From contig NZ_JAUSTO010000001.1 of NCBI RefSeq assembly GCF_030812885.1, positions 186,001 to 250,000 on the forward strand: DNA of 64,000 nt, written 5' to 3'. Source of the stretch: Moryella indoligenes (GTDB taxonomy: Bacteria; Bacillota; Clostridia; Lachnospirales; Lachnospiraceae). Positions 25,019 to 34,680 of the stretch are shown here, one piece after another. Numbering within the stretch: the stretch's first letter is position 1; the number at the start of each line of letters is the position of its first letter. The translations under genes and the position numbers were made by a program. The notes under the pieces are model-generated. The model saw only the letters and a program-made list of their open reading frames with translations, searched no databases and was not told the DNA's origin.

Positions 25019-25408
25019 TCAGCCGCAGCTGTATCCTACTTCCACCATAGCATCATTGATCGGCTCTTTATTGCCGTATGCTTCTCGTATATATTCTGCT
25101 CGTTGCCGTATGAGATTTGTGGCGACTTCAGCAGAAAAGTGCCAGTCGCTTAGCATTAGTCTCCGAAAGATATGAACGACATATTCTTCATAGCTAAGGG
25201 ATGGATCGAAAACTTCACATTTATCATAATACTCTCGATTGCTATTTGCGTTTGCTCTTCGCCATGTATCCATGATGCTTGCTTTCGTGGAAGTAGCTGC
25301 CTCCTCCGCTTCGGCAAGAGCATGCGCTTCCTCATATGTCATTTTGCCAAAGGCCTGAAGGAATTCATCTGCACTCTTAAATGAGTTTCTATATTCCGAA
25401 TATGTCAT
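25019..25408 (-). CDS. Hypothetical protein downstream of McrC
   Basis: A 129-residue, mostly helical soluble protein (MTYSEYRNSFKSADEFLQAF at the start; ALAEAEEAATSTKASIMDTW; C-terminus AMVEVGYSCG). I do not recognise a family. The ATG at 25408 has GGAGGTGG about eight bases upstream and overlaps the mcrC end by 20 bases, so it is translated with mcrBC and is probably part of the same defence unit. The longer frame back to 25459 has no better ribosome site. Confidence 0.7.
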   Translation of the reverse strand: MTYSEYRNSFKSADEFLQAFGKMTYEEAHALAEAEEAATSTKASIMDTWRRANANSNREYYDKCEVFDPSLSYEEYVVHIFRRLMLSDWHFSAEVATNLIRQRAEYIREAYGNKEPINDAMVEVGYSCG

Positions 25409-26459
25409 TTCTGGCCACCTCCGTCTGTATCCTGAAATGCTCTGCTGCAATACCATCAAGCTGCTTTGCTATTTCCGGGAACTTTTTATTCAAATCCAGC
25501 GTCCGGACGCTGATCTTATTACCGCTCATCACGTATCGATTGTCTGGCTGTATTTCCTCATCTGTTCCTGCATATAACACCATTCCAGAAACTTCATGGT
25601 CCTGCCCTTGCAACTGTACTTCCTTATTCTTGACGTAAGTGAAAATCTGATAAAGGTTTGCAGAGTGAATCGTTCTCTTGTTGAACTGCACCTGTATTGT
25701 ACTTTCATAATATTTTGCATCAATTATCAGCGTTTTTCCTTGGTAACTTAACATGATGTCGGATTGCATCACCGGCAGGAACTCATTCTCGCCATCATCT
25801 AACTGCCAAGGAATCTGTGCAGCGCTTGCAGACAGGCGTGGAAATTCTCTCCTGTAATATTCAAGTATGAATTTTTCATACAGGCGGCACATCCGCTGCT
25901 CATCAAGGAAATCCATGAGTTTTGTGGAGCCGTCCGATTGTGTCTGCAATAGGCCTTTTATGACCAAATAGCAAACCGAGATAAGCATCCGATAAGTTTG
26001 ATTATTCCTGTTGTACTGAATATCCCAATTAATGTGATGAACGTCCAGTGTCCCCACATTATTAAAATAAACCATCAACTTCCGCAGTTCCTTTTTTCTC
26101 GCCTTGGAAATATCCGAGCGCAAAAGGAGCATTACGGTCGATTTTATAATCCGGTTCATATACGAATCCACAGAGAACTCATCAAACGTACAAACCATCT
26201 GTTTTTTCAAAATCGTCCGGCTTTTTATGGAATCGGAGATTTCGAGTTTTCCGCGTAAGGCTGCCCGGCTCTCGGTTACTGGAATATATTCTCTACCGAG
26301 GCCTCTCTTTATTTGCACTGCAATACCCCTCGACAATATTGCAGCACAAAGTTCCGCTGTATTATCGAAGTCCTCTGTAGCTATATTTTTGTACCCCTGC
26401 TCATTCAAAACCTGAAATGCGTAGGAGAGCATATAGTATACATTTTGTATTGCTATCAC
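25389..26459 (-). CDS. mcrC: McrC-type restriction nuclease subunit
   Basis: McrC supplies the nuclease of the modification-dependent McrBC system. The 356-residue protein begins IAIQNVYYMLSYAFQVLNEQGY, typical of McrC, and carries a PD-(D/E)xK site in PVMQSDIMLSYQGKTLIIDAKYY (Asp, then Asp-x-Lys). Length and motif spacing are normal. It overlaps mcrB by four bases (ATGA), the usual coupling in these systems. The nuclease residues look intact. Confidence 0.92.
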   Translation of the reverse strand: MIAIQNVYYMLSYAFQVLNEQGYKNIATEDFDNTAELCAAILSRGIAVQIKRGLGREYIPVTESRAALRGKLEISDSIKSRTILKKQMVCTFDEFSVDSYMNRIIKSTVMLLLRSDISKARKKELRKLMVYFNNVGTLDVHHINWDIQYNRNNQTYRMLISVCYLVIKGLLQTQSDGSTKLMDFLDEQRMCRLYEKFILEYYRREFPRLSASAAQIPWQLDDGENEFLPVMQSDIMLSYQGKTLIIDAKYYESTIQVQFNKRTIHSANLYQIFTYVKNKEVQLQGQDHEVSGMVLYAGTDEEIQPDNRYVMSGNKISVRTLDLNKKFPEIAKQLDGIAAEHFRIQTEVARNDIFGI

Positions 26460-28951
26460 TTAATCGCACCTCTCAGATTTGCAGTCCAGTCCCTTACCTT
26501 CGTAGGCTCATCAAACCAGTATTCCTTAAGCAGTGGCACTAACTCATATTCAATAATCCCAGAAAGCGCATTGTCATCCACCACATCTGGATTAAGATTA
26601 CAGAAATAGCTGTGTCCAATACAGAATCCTTCACCCAGTGATTCATCATCAGCAATAGCCTTATTGAGATTCTCCACACACGCCACCAACCGATCAAACT
26701 TTATATTGTCGATGCTCGATTTGTACACCTTAAACCCTTCCGAGTCGAATCCCGGCTTAATCTCAACAAAAGCGAATCGTCTGCGCAGAGCATAGTCAAG
26801 CATTGCCAAGCTGCGATCTGCTGTATTCATCATGCCAATAATATAAACATTGCTCGGAACCGCGAATTTTTCATCCGAATACAGCAGCTGAAGCTCAATG
26901 CCGCGTTTATCGTTTTCAATCAACATAAACAGCTCACCGAAGATCTTGCTCAGATTTCCTCTGTTTATCTCATCAATAATGAAGAAGTAATCGTTATCGC
27001 TGTCAATTTCTGCTTTCTTACAGAAGTTATAAAAGGCTCCCTTTCGTAATTCAAAGCCCGTAGCTGTAGGACGGAAACCCATAATAAAATCTTCGTAAGA
27101 ATAGCTCTGATGGAACTGAACCATCATTACCCGGTCAACATCCTTAACCCCCATAATGGCGTATGCAAGACGTTTCGCCACGAATGTCTTTCCAACGCCC
27201 GGAGCGCCCTGAAGAATAATGTTCTTTTTGTTGCGGAGCACAGCGACGATATTGTCGTAGGCATCTTCATCCATGTAAACTTCGTCAAGGAAATCGTCAA
27301 CAGAATACGGCGGATAAACCACTGCCTTATCTTCATCTTCGTCAAGAACCTCATCATCAAATAGATCTTTAATCTGCTGGACGAAGTCACTATAAGGTGT
27401 GATGTCTGTCAATGTTTTCTGCGGAGTTTGATGCTGAATTGTCCAATCACCTTTATGCGTCCACTTTACTGCACGGACGTTATTAAATTCATCTGAACGC
27501 TCAGCATCATATTCATAGGCAGACTCAACAACGCCACGACCAATAATTCCATAGATGCCTTTCTTAACGAAAACGACATCGCCGGGCTTCAGGTCGTGTA
27601 CAAACTGCCATGTCGCGTGGGCAGAGTTCTTATAGGAGCTGGTGTCCCCATAGACCTCTTTCATCTTTTGCTTCATTTCATCTTTTGAATCAAATGTATT
27701 GAGGTCGCCGATTTCACCCCACCCCAGAAGCATAATCCCGTTTTTATAGCACTCGTCCCATTTTTCTGCGCCAGAGCCGGGAGCATAAATCCAATACCGA
27801 ATAGTATCCACATTGCTATCGGCAAGGGCTCCACTCCGTTTTGCGGCACTTTCTGCCACGGTATTTTTAAAGAGATCGGATGCCATTTCATCTGTGATAT
27901 CGACGGCCATCCCTGCTTCTGTCAATGTCCACACTCCATGAACACTTTTGTCAATATATCCAGCAACAGCAAGGTCGTTTCTTGCAAAGGCTACTTCATT
28001 TTCAAATTTGTTAACGTTAGTTTTTCCTCTCGTGACACTTATTTCTTCTTCGGTCAAGTGCTCATTCTCTACGATTTTAGCTCTTACTTCCGCAGGAGTG
28101 CCTGAACCGCCAAGGTCACGGAGAGCCTGAACTATAGGACGTGTCCAACGGATGTGAGCAGCGTTTGATTGACTGTTTTTCTTTCCCGTTTCAGCTTCAC
28201 GCTGCTCCTGATTAACCTTTTCGGATATGACCCAAGAATAGTATGAAAGCTCCGGAAATGTATGATATTCATATTTTCCGGTATCAAGCGCAGCTTTGCA
28301 GAGCTTTATGATTTCAAGATACTGATCAGCCACCGGGACTTTGTTAAGCATCGGCTTGACCTTTGTAACATAATCGGCAGGCATATTCTCCGGATCAGAC
28401 ATATACCAACGATTACGAGAGTCAAGATTAAGGAATGTGTAAGGGCGAATCCAATAAAGCCCCATAGTAATATTCCACCGGATTCCTTGCTGATTCAGGA
28501 CTGCATCATAGGCTCGAACAAAAACCTGTCGATTTACATCCGACTCATCTTTTGCATAATCCAGAGCAGCGGCGAACAGGCTCCAGAGATTATCTATATC
28601 GTGTTCTGCACGATCCTCTTGAAACCAGTAAAATGTGGCTTTCAAATTGTTCAGTACCGGAATGCCATCAAACGCATCAGGAATAGCAGCCGTGACACCG
28701 AACTCAGAAGCAATGCCCTTAATGATGGTTATCCTATTGGCATTACTAATGCCCTTGTTGAACAGCCCGAACACGGTGAACGGATCGATATCCTTGGGAT
28801 TGTTATCGCTCTCCAACTTAGGCAGCTTAATCCCAACATTCACATAAACCTGACGAATCTTTCGAAGCAACTCAGGTCGAGAATCCTTATAAGGTAAGAG
28901 CTTATCCGCAAGCTCTGTATAAAAATCTATCCAGCCATATTCGTTAGCCAT
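26456..28951 (-). CDS. mcrB: McrB-type GTPase with Mrr-like winged helix and EVE domain
   Basis: An 831-residue AAA+ motor. Domains in order: an uncharacterised helical N-terminus (1 to about 250, with WIRPYTFLNLDSRNRWYM), a Mrr_N-like winged helix (about 265-349, WTRPIVQALRDLGGSGTPAEV), an EVE domain (about 385-507, RYWIYAPGSGAEKWDE, KPGDVVFVKKGIYGIIGRG), and the AAA+ module with Walker A GAPGVGKT (about 579), Walker B YFFIIDEINRGNLSKIFGEL and the McrB signature MNTADRSLAMLD (about 707). EVE domains read modified cytosines or other bases, so it should recognise modified foreign DNA and drive McrC cleavage. GGAGG upstream fixes the ATG at 28951. Confidence 0.93.
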   Translation of the reverse strand: MANEYGWIDFYTELADKLLPYKDSRPELLRKIRQVYVNVGIKLPKLESDNNPKDIDPFTVFGLFNKGISNANRITIIKGIASEFGVTAAIPDAFDGIPVLNNLKATFYWFQEDRAEHDIDNLWSLFAAALDYAKDESDVNRQVFVRAYDAVLNQQGIRWNITMGLYWIRPYTFLNLDSRNRWYMSDPENMPADYVTKVKPMLNKVPVADQYLEIIKLCKAALDTGKYEYHTFPELSYYSWVISEKVNQEQREAETGKKNSQSNAAHIRWTRPIVQALRDLGGSGTPAEVRAKIVENEHLTEEEISVTRGKTNVNKFENEVAFARNDLAVAGYIDKSVHGVWTLTEAGMAVDITDEMASDLFKNTVAESAAKRSGALADSNVDTIRYWIYAPGSGAEKWDECYKNGIMLLGWGEIGDLNTFDSKDEMKQKMKEVYGDTSSYKNSAHATWQFVHDLKPGDVVFVKKGIYGIIGRGVVESAYEYDAERSDEFNNVRAVKWTHKGDWTIQHQTPQKTLTDITPYSDFVQQIKDLFDDEVLDEDEDKAVVYPPYSVDDFLDEVYMDEDAYDNIVAVLRNKKNIILQGAPGVGKTFVAKRLAYAIMGVKDVDRVMMVQFHQSYSYEDFIMGFRPTATGFELRKGAFYNFCKKAEIDSDNDYFFIIDEINRGNLSKIFGELFMLIENDKRGIELQLLYSDEKFAVPSNVYIIGMMNTADRSLAMLDYALRRRFAFVEIKPGFDSEGFKVYKSSIDNIKFDRLVACVENLNKAIADDESLGEGFCIGHSYFCNLNPDVVDDNALSGIIEYELVPLLKEYWFDEPTKVRDWTANLRGAIK

Positions 28952-28996
28952 TACATGTTCCTCCGTTCGCATTTATTAAATGGTTCTTCCTTATTT

Positions 28997-30614
28997 TCAC
29001 TGAAGATCCGGATCACTTCCGAGCGGAGTGATTCCATTCGCCTCAAGCATTTCATTTATTTCGTAAATCGAATTCTCTGTACAGGCCGATAGCACACACT
29101 GATAAACGTATCCTTCGCCTTTCATGGAATTCAATTTGAAGTCCGTTTTTCCAAGGAACATCTCTGCTTCAGGAAGCGGCAGTTTCAAACCAACACACAA
29201 TGCCAGCACCGTCTGTACCGAAGTCGGATATTCCTCGTCATTTCTTAATCGCTGGATGGTCTTTTCACCGACAAGTGAACGATCCGCCAGCTGTTTATTT
29301 GATAATTTCCGGTCTTTTTGAAGTGCAACGAGCGTCTCCGCAAAGGAGCCGGGATACCTGCGCAGAGCCTCTGAGCGGCGCTTTGCATTCTTGATCTGGT
29401 CAAGCAATACCTTGTTATGGTTATTCAGTTCAAAGGAATACTCGACCTGATTATCGACCGGAGCAGCATTCCGCATGAACTGAGTATAATAACGTGCGCC
29501 TTGATACTTCGATTGATAGCTGTATCCCTTTGTGAAGACAACACAGCACTCATCCATGTGCGAGAGCGCATATTCAGAAAGCGCTGCATTTCCGGCCTGA
29601 TCTCGCACGATGTACCGCTCATCATTCAAGACCAGATGCCTGTCAGCAAATACGAAGTTTCCGGTATCTATCAGCCTCTTGAATTCCCGGCCGAAGCAAT
29701 ATGCCTTAAACAAATCCGCATAAGGAATCGTAAAGGTCTGATTCTTTTCCAGTGATTCAGGCTCGAAGGAATACCCTCGCACATACCGTCCGTCAACAAA
29801 CGGATACGCACCTTCGGCCTTGGCGTAACCCAAGTCAATCAGGCGCACCTTCGCTGCCTGCCGGGATACATCAAATAATTCAGCAAGTTCGTCGATCACA
29901 TTCTCGTAATCTACGATGCCCGCCTCCGAAGCTCCACCATACTCAGCAAGAAGCTCATCCGCTTTCATGCGAGTGGTCTTTGCTGGCATCAGGATTCTTG
30001 GAGCGACGCCCTTTGCCTGCCACTCCATCCAGTCTACGGCTTTCCATTTATCCGAGTCTGCTGTATTGGCAGCAATCTGGCATTGGATAGCTCGCCCAAG
30101 GTTATCATTGGCACCGATCATCTTCATCAACACATGGTATGGCTGATGTCTGTGCCAATGGAAGCATTCATGAGCAACGGTCGTTCTTTTTGTTCCTACG
30201 GAGCGTTCATAGGAAACTCGCGGATCAAGATATATGGTTCCTCGCTTGGCGTTTCGAATGGTGAGTTAGCTCATCTGACAAAGGCACATCTTCAATGATC
30301 TGCAAGCCCATATCGCTGGCTATTTTTTCAATCGGCACTCTTATAGGCTTATCCAGCGCTTCAGGACAGTATCTCGTCAGGAATTTCTCTGCCTCGTCAT
30401 CAAACTGATCGCGAGCGATGATGGGTACGAGTTCACCGGAAAGACGGTCATTATCTGATTCTTCCTGCGGCTCACAGCCTCCGATTGACATGATCCGGAA
30501 ACCGCACATATCAATGCCAAGCGTGACCTGACAATGAATCTTAAGCCACCGCTCTGCAAAGTACCCCTTTCGGGAGTTCGACGGCATTTCTACATCACCT
30601 TTTATCGAAGTCAT
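28997..30614 (-). pseudogene. ImmA/IrrE-type metallopeptidase with HTH domain, frameshifted
   Basis: Two frames together encode one protein of about 535 residues. The 5' part (30614 down to about 30250) reads MTSIKGDVEMPSNSRKGYFA to IIEDVPLSDELT. The 3' part resumes in another frame with RNAKRGTIYLDPRVSYERSVG and the zinc motif HECFHW (HExxH, 30158-30172), then an ImmA-like body and a C-terminal Xre helix-turn-helix (KLSNKQLADRSLVGEKTIQRLRND). The frames join near 30250 only with an indel. Such proteins regulate mobile elements by cleaving repressors. The true start could be 30614 or 30587. A sequence error cannot be ruled out. Confidence 0.72.
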
Positions 30615-30720
30615 CCTTGGAGCCACCCTTGGATAAGTTACCGCAGAGCGATTATCCACTCGACACTCTTGAATCTGCCGGAAGCCGAAAAGTGCCTTAT
30701 TTCAAGGGCTTTCGAGCCTC

Positions 30721-32106
30721 TTATGTGTTTTTCCTTGACATCAATGCTACCGTCTCCACATGCACCGTCTGCGGGAACATATCGACCATCTGCAGCTCCC
30801 GAAGGGTGTAGCATCCATCGGCAAGCAGATATTTAAGATCCCTCGCGAGCGTCGCAGAGTCGCAGCTCACATAGACGATGCGTTCGGGAGCCATGCGCAG
30901 CATAGTAGCAAGACACTGCTCATCGCAGCCCTTTCTGGGCGGATCGACCACAATCACGTCCGCGCGCTCCCCCGTCTTTTCATACTGGCAGGGCAATACC
31001 TCCTCCGCTTTTCCAACAAAGAATTCCGCGTTTGTGATGCCATTCCGCGCGGCGTTCCGCCGCGCGTCTTCGATGGCCTGCGGAATGATCTCCACTCCGT
31101 AGACCTTTCGCGCGCTGCGTGCCAGAAAGAGAGAGATCGTCCCAATGCCGCAGTACAGATCCCACACGGTCTCCCGTCCGCTGAGCCCCGCATAGGAGAG
31201 TGCAGTTGCGTACAGCCGCTCTGTCTGCACCGGGTTTACCTGATAGAAGGACTGCGCGGAGATGAGAAACTCTGTACTGCCGATCCGGTCGCGGATCACC
31301 CCCGCGCCCGCAAGCAGCTGCGTCTTCTTTCCAAGAATCACATTGCTTCTCTCCGTATTGATATTCTGCACCACTGTCGTCACACCGGGGAGTTCCATCA
31401 GCCGCTCTGTCAGAAGCTGCAAGGCAGAATTCTCACCACAGCACTCTCCGTTTGTCACAAGACAGACCATCATCTCCCCGCTCTGGAAGCCCTTCCGCAC
31501 CAGAATATGCCGCAGAAATCCCTTCCCGCTCTGCTCATCGTAGGCGGGCACGCCGCCCTCCTCCATCCAGCGAAGCACACAGCGGCGAATCTCTGCATTC
31601 TCCTCCACACCAAGAAGACAGTCCTCACAGGGAATGATACTGTGCGTGCGCCCTGCGTAGAAGCCTGCCGTCGGTCTGCCGTCGCGCCCTGTCCCCACCG
31701 GAAACTGCGCTTTATTCCTGTAGCGGAAGGGCTGCTCCATTCCTATGATGGGATGCAGCTGCACGCCGGAGAGCTCCAGTCCGCCGATACGCCGCAGATT
31801 TCCCAGTACCTTCTGCTCCTTAAATTTAAGCTGTGCCTCATAGCGCAGAGCCTGAAGCGAGCAGCCGCCGCAGGAGGCCGCCACCGGACAAGGCGGCGCG
31901 ACGCGGTCCGGACTTTTTCGCAGCAGCTCCTGAAGCCGCGCGTAGCCATAGCTCTTCTTGAGCTTCATCACAGAAGCGCGGACTCTGTCTCCCGGCAGAG
32001 CCCCTTTTACAAACCAAAGAAAGGCACCGGTGCGCCCGATGCCCTCCCCCTCCGACCCGAGATCAGTGATATCCAGCTCGATCAGCTGATTCTTACGATA
32101 ATCCAT
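30721..32106 (-). CDS. rlmCD: 23S rRNA (uracil-5-)-methyltransferase, RlmCD/RumA family
   Basis: A 461-residue SAM-dependent enzyme that methylates uridines of 23S rRNA. An N-terminal TRAM domain (ELDITDLGSEGEGIGR) is followed by iron-sulfur cysteines (CPVAASCGGCSLQAL), the SAM motif WDLYCGIGTISLFLA, VDPPRKGCDEQCL and the catalytic cysteine in YVSCDSATLARDL. The start MDYRKNQLIELDI at 32106 has AGAGGGA upstream; the frame is open further but without support. Its 3' end coincides with the edge of the defence island and carries the direct repeat, so the last codons may have been supplied or restored by an element. Confidence 0.94.
   Translation of the reverse strand: MDYRKNQLIELDITDLGSEGEGIGRTGAFLWFVKGALPGDRVRASVMKLKKSYGYARLQELLRKSPDRVAPPCPVAASCGGCSLQALRYEAQLKFKEQKVLGNLRRIGGLELSGVQLHPIIGMEQPFRYRNKAQFPVGTGRDGRPTAGFYAGRTHSIIPCEDCLLGVEENAEIRRCVLRWMEEGGVPAYDEQSGKGFLRHILVRKGFQSGEMMVCLVTNGECCGENSALQLLTERLMELPGVTTVVQNINTERSNVILGKKTQLLAGAGVIRDRIGSTEFLISAQSFYQVNPVQTERLYATALSYAGLSGRETVWDLYCGIGTISLFLARSARKVYGVEIIPQAIEDARRNAARNGITNAEFFVGKAEEVLPCQYEKTGERADVIVVDPPRKGCDEQCLATMLRMAPERIVYVSCDSATLARDLKYLLADGCYTLRELQMVDMFPQTVHVETVALMSRKNT
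30730..30744. repeat. 15-bp direct repeat, right copy (candidate att site)
   Basis: TTTCCTTGACATCAA, identical to 23335-23349, within the last codons of rlmCD. It would be the chromosomal end of the inserted island. Confidence 0.6.
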
Positions 32107-32174
32107 GGTCCCTCTTTCCTGCATTTCCCGCTGAAATACAGACTCCGCGTGCCTTCTATTTCCGCCCACAGACC

Positions 32175-33119
32175 TCACTCTGAGGTCTTTCTCAGATTGC
32201 TGTCCAGAAAACGATTGAAGCCAAGCCAGCCATTGTTGCTGCCGGCCTGCACCAGTATCTCCCTGAAGGTCTCCATCTTCGCATCCGCATTATCCGCGAG
32301 ATTCAAAGCCATCGCCTCAATGAGTGCCGGCTTCTTTGGCGACCCGTACTCATACTCTCCGTGATGCGCGAGAATACAGTGGCGGAGCTCCGCTGCCTTC
32401 TTTGCAGGGAAGTCCGGTATCTCCCGTATCTTCTCACCAATCATCTCACAGCCAATCACAATATGTCCGAGCAGCTGTCCCTCATCTGTATAGCTGTTCT
32501 CCGGAAACGCGGAGAGCTCCCGCACCTTGCCGATATCGTGACAGAGCGCCGCTGTGATGAGCAGATCGTGATTCAGGATCGGATAATTGACGCAAAAAAA
32601 TTCACAGAGTCTCGCCACACTCAGGCTGTGTTCGATCAACCCTCCCACAAAGCCATGATGCACGCTCTTCGCAGCAGAATGAATGCGAAACTCCTTCAGA
32701 AACGCGCTGTCCTCCGCAAAGATCTTCCGCAGCAGCGCATTGAACTGCGCGTCCTTCACCCCGGCGATGCGCTTCTTCAGCTCCTCATACATTTCTTCCG
32801 GATCGCGCTCTGAGGCGGGAAGATAATCTGCCGGGACATACTCCCCCTCATCCGCGCGCCGTATCCGGCGCACATTCAGCTGCAGGTTTCCGTTAAAGAG
32901 GGTCACATCCGCTTCCACTGCCACATAATCCGGTGCATCAAAATCTCCTATGCCCGGATTCCCGGGATCCCATATCTTTGCGTCCACAGTCCCCGTCCTG
33001 TCCTGCAGGAGCAAACTCTCATACTCCTTGCCGCTCTTGGTCAGAAAAGTTGATTTCTGACGGCAGAGATAGATTGAGGATACGTGTGTATTTTCCCGCA
33101 GTGTCGCTATAAACTTCAT
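32175..33119 (-). CDS. yhaM: 3'-5' exoribonuclease YhaM (OB-fold plus HD domain)
   Basis: A 314-residue cytoplasmic protein with an N-terminal OB-fold (FLTKSGKEYESLLLQDRTGTVDAKIWDP) and an HD phosphohydrolase domain (GFVGGLIEHSLSVARL, AALCHDIGK, ILAHHGEYEYGSPKKP). This arrangement is that of YhaM/CBF1, which trims mRNA 3' ends and DNA in Firmicutes. Length is the family norm. It lies between the HtrA-like gene and rlmCD on the same strand with short gaps, so probably one operon. Confidence 0.93.
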   Translation of the reverse strand: MKFIATLRENTHVSSIYLCRQKSTFLTKSGKEYESLLLQDRTGTVDAKIWDPGNPGIGDFDAPDYVAVEADVTLFNGNLQLNVRRIRRADEGEYVPADYLPASERDPEEMYEELKKRIAGVKDAQFNALLRKIFAEDSAFLKEFRIHSAAKSVHHGFVGGLIEHSLSVARLCEFFCVNYPILNHDLLITAALCHDIGKVRELSAFPENSYTDEGQLLGHIVIGCEMIGEKIREIPDFPAKKAAELRHCILAHHGEYEYGSPKKPALIEAMALNLADNADAKMETFREILVQAGSNNGWLGFNRFLDSNLRKTSE

Positions 33120-33155
33120 CGCTGTCTCGCTTTCTGATATGTAATTGCGGTGCGG

Positions 33156-34544
33156 CTATGAGCGCGCTCCTACCGTAACCTGAAACTCAATCGGCGTGTA
33201 GCTCTCCCGTCCGTTCCGCATCACTGTAATGCCGATATGATCCTCTGCATGCATCTCCTCCAGCTTCACCGTGAGATCCCGGACAGAATCGATCTCGCTG
33301 TCATCGATGCGGGTAATGATGTCTCCGGGCTGAATCCCCGCATCATAGAGCGGTTCATTTCGCAGCACATCCACAACATAGACCCCCGCAGGAATTCCCT
33401 GCTCCTGCATCTCGGGCAGCACTGCGCTCCCGCGGAGCCCGAGCATGGGAGAGGCCTGACCGTTCATCATCCGTTCCAGTACAGGCTTGAAATCCGAAAC
33501 TCCAAGCAGGGCCGTGTGTGGAGCAGCTTCCTCGGAGAATGCCTCCGTTGCCCAGCCGACCAGCTCTCCGTCCAGATTCAGCATCCATGTGCCCCGTTCC
33601 GGATTGCTTCCGCAGCTCGTATAGGCGACAGACGCCAGTCCGTCCGTGACACTGACTCCATTTGTGAGATAGGAGACCACGCCATAATCCACCGAGTGAA
33701 CCTTGCCAAGCGGCGCACCGAGCGCCAACAGCATATCCCCCCGCCGCACGCGGTAGGAATTCCCCAGCGGCACCGGAGTAATATCCTGAATAAGCGACCG
33801 GTTCTCCTCTGTCACCGGAACGCTGAGCACCGCAAGTCCTGTCGGGCTGTCCGTCCGCTTTACCCGTGCGCTCATCGCACTTCCCCGCAGAAAGCTTACC
33901 GTCAGAGTATCCGCCTCCAGGGCTGCCTCCTCCGTCGTGAGTATCAAAAGCTCCGTCTCTGTCTTCGCCAGCGCCACACCGGAATAAATTCCCGCAGTGC
34001 GCAGCGGGTTATCAAACCAGTCCTTCTGCTCTCTGAGATGTGTCACCGAAGCGATCGAGGCATCCGCAGCATTTGCCATGCCCTTCAGTATGTCCGCGAG
34101 CCTCTGCACATCTGCCGCACTGTACTCCCGCTTCTCCGGAAGCGTCTCTGCCTGTGCAGCGCCCTCTGAAGCGCTCTCCCTGGCAGCCGCACTCTCCGCC
34201 GCACCGCTCTCCTGTGACGCGGCTTTCGTCTCCGCCTCCGTGCCGGTGTCCTTCGTCTCCATCGCAGCTGCAAGTCTTTTTCCCGGCGCTGTGCTGTCTC
34301 TCTCATCCCGCGGGAGAGTCACCAGCGCCGCACTGCTCTCCTCCGCTGCAAGGCGCGCCTGTACATGCGGAAGCAGAAAAACTGCCGTCATAACTGCCGC
34401 CATCGAAAAAATCGCCCCGGCAAAGGCCGCCTTCAATCCGTGCTTTATGAGACGTCTCCCGCGGCTCTCCCGCCCGACGATCTTTTCTGTAATAAAATGC
34501 TTTGCTTCCTCCGGACGTTTTTCCGGCCCCAGCCCTTCAGACAT
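33156..34544 (-). CDS. HtrA-like membrane protein with degenerate protease domain and PDZ domain
   Basis: A 462-residue protein with a cytoplasmic tail, one membrane segment (about residues 38-60), a Ser/Ala/Glu-rich linker, a trypsin-fold domain of the S1C type and a C-terminal PDZ domain (AGIQPGDIITRIDDSEIDSV). The strand pattern of HtrA is clear (GVALAKTETELLILTTEEAA; PTGLAVLSVPV; NPERGTWMLNLDGELVGWATEA), but the catalytic positions are replaced: the LTNNHV histidine is gone, the DLAVLK aspartate is Gly, and GNSGGP reads ERGTW. It is therefore probably a pseudo-protease with a scaffolding or sensing role. GGAGGA precedes the ATG at 34544. Confidence 0.82.
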   Translation of the reverse strand: MSEGLGPEKRPEEAKHFITEKIVGRESRGRRLIKHGLKAAFAGAIFSMAAVMTAVFLLPHVQARLAAEESSAALVTLPRDERDSTAPGKRLAAAMETKDTGTEAETKAASQESGAAESAAARESASEGAAQAETLPEKREYSAADVQRLADILKGMANAADASIASVTHLREQKDWFDNPLRTAGIYSGVALAKTETELLILTTEEAALEADTLTVSFLRGSAMSARVKRTDSPTGLAVLSVPVTEENRSLIQDITPVPLGNSYRVRRGDMLLALGAPLGKVHSVDYGVVSYLTNGVSVTDGLASVAYTSCGSNPERGTWMLNLDGELVGWATEAFSEEAAPHTALLGVSDFKPVLERMMNGQASPMLGLRGSAVLPEMQEQGIPAGVYVVDVLRNEPLYDAGIQPGDIITRIDDSEIDSVRDLTVKLEEMHAEDHIGITVMRNGRESYTPIEFQVTVGARS

Positions 34545-34670
34545 TCTCTGTCCTCCGTTCCCATCACCGCAGTGCCATCTGTATCCCTTCTGATACCGCT
34601 CTGCATTCCGCTTTGTCGGCACAGTTTTCTCTCATTCTCTTAAGCGACAAAGTGCGCCGCTGTATGTCAC

Positions 34671-34680
34671 ATTATAGCAT
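34671..34680 (-). promoter_or_regulatory. Extended -10 promoter of the HtrA-like/yhaM/rlmCD unit
   Basis: On the minus strand TGC directly followed by TATAAT (34671-34676), an extended -10 element; no good -35. It is about 127 bases upstream of the start codon. Confidence 0.55.

Noticed and set aside
30760..32364. 534-codon plus-strand frame opposite rlmCD
   Set aside because: It is antisense to a conserved enzyme, with no ribosome site or recognisable domain.
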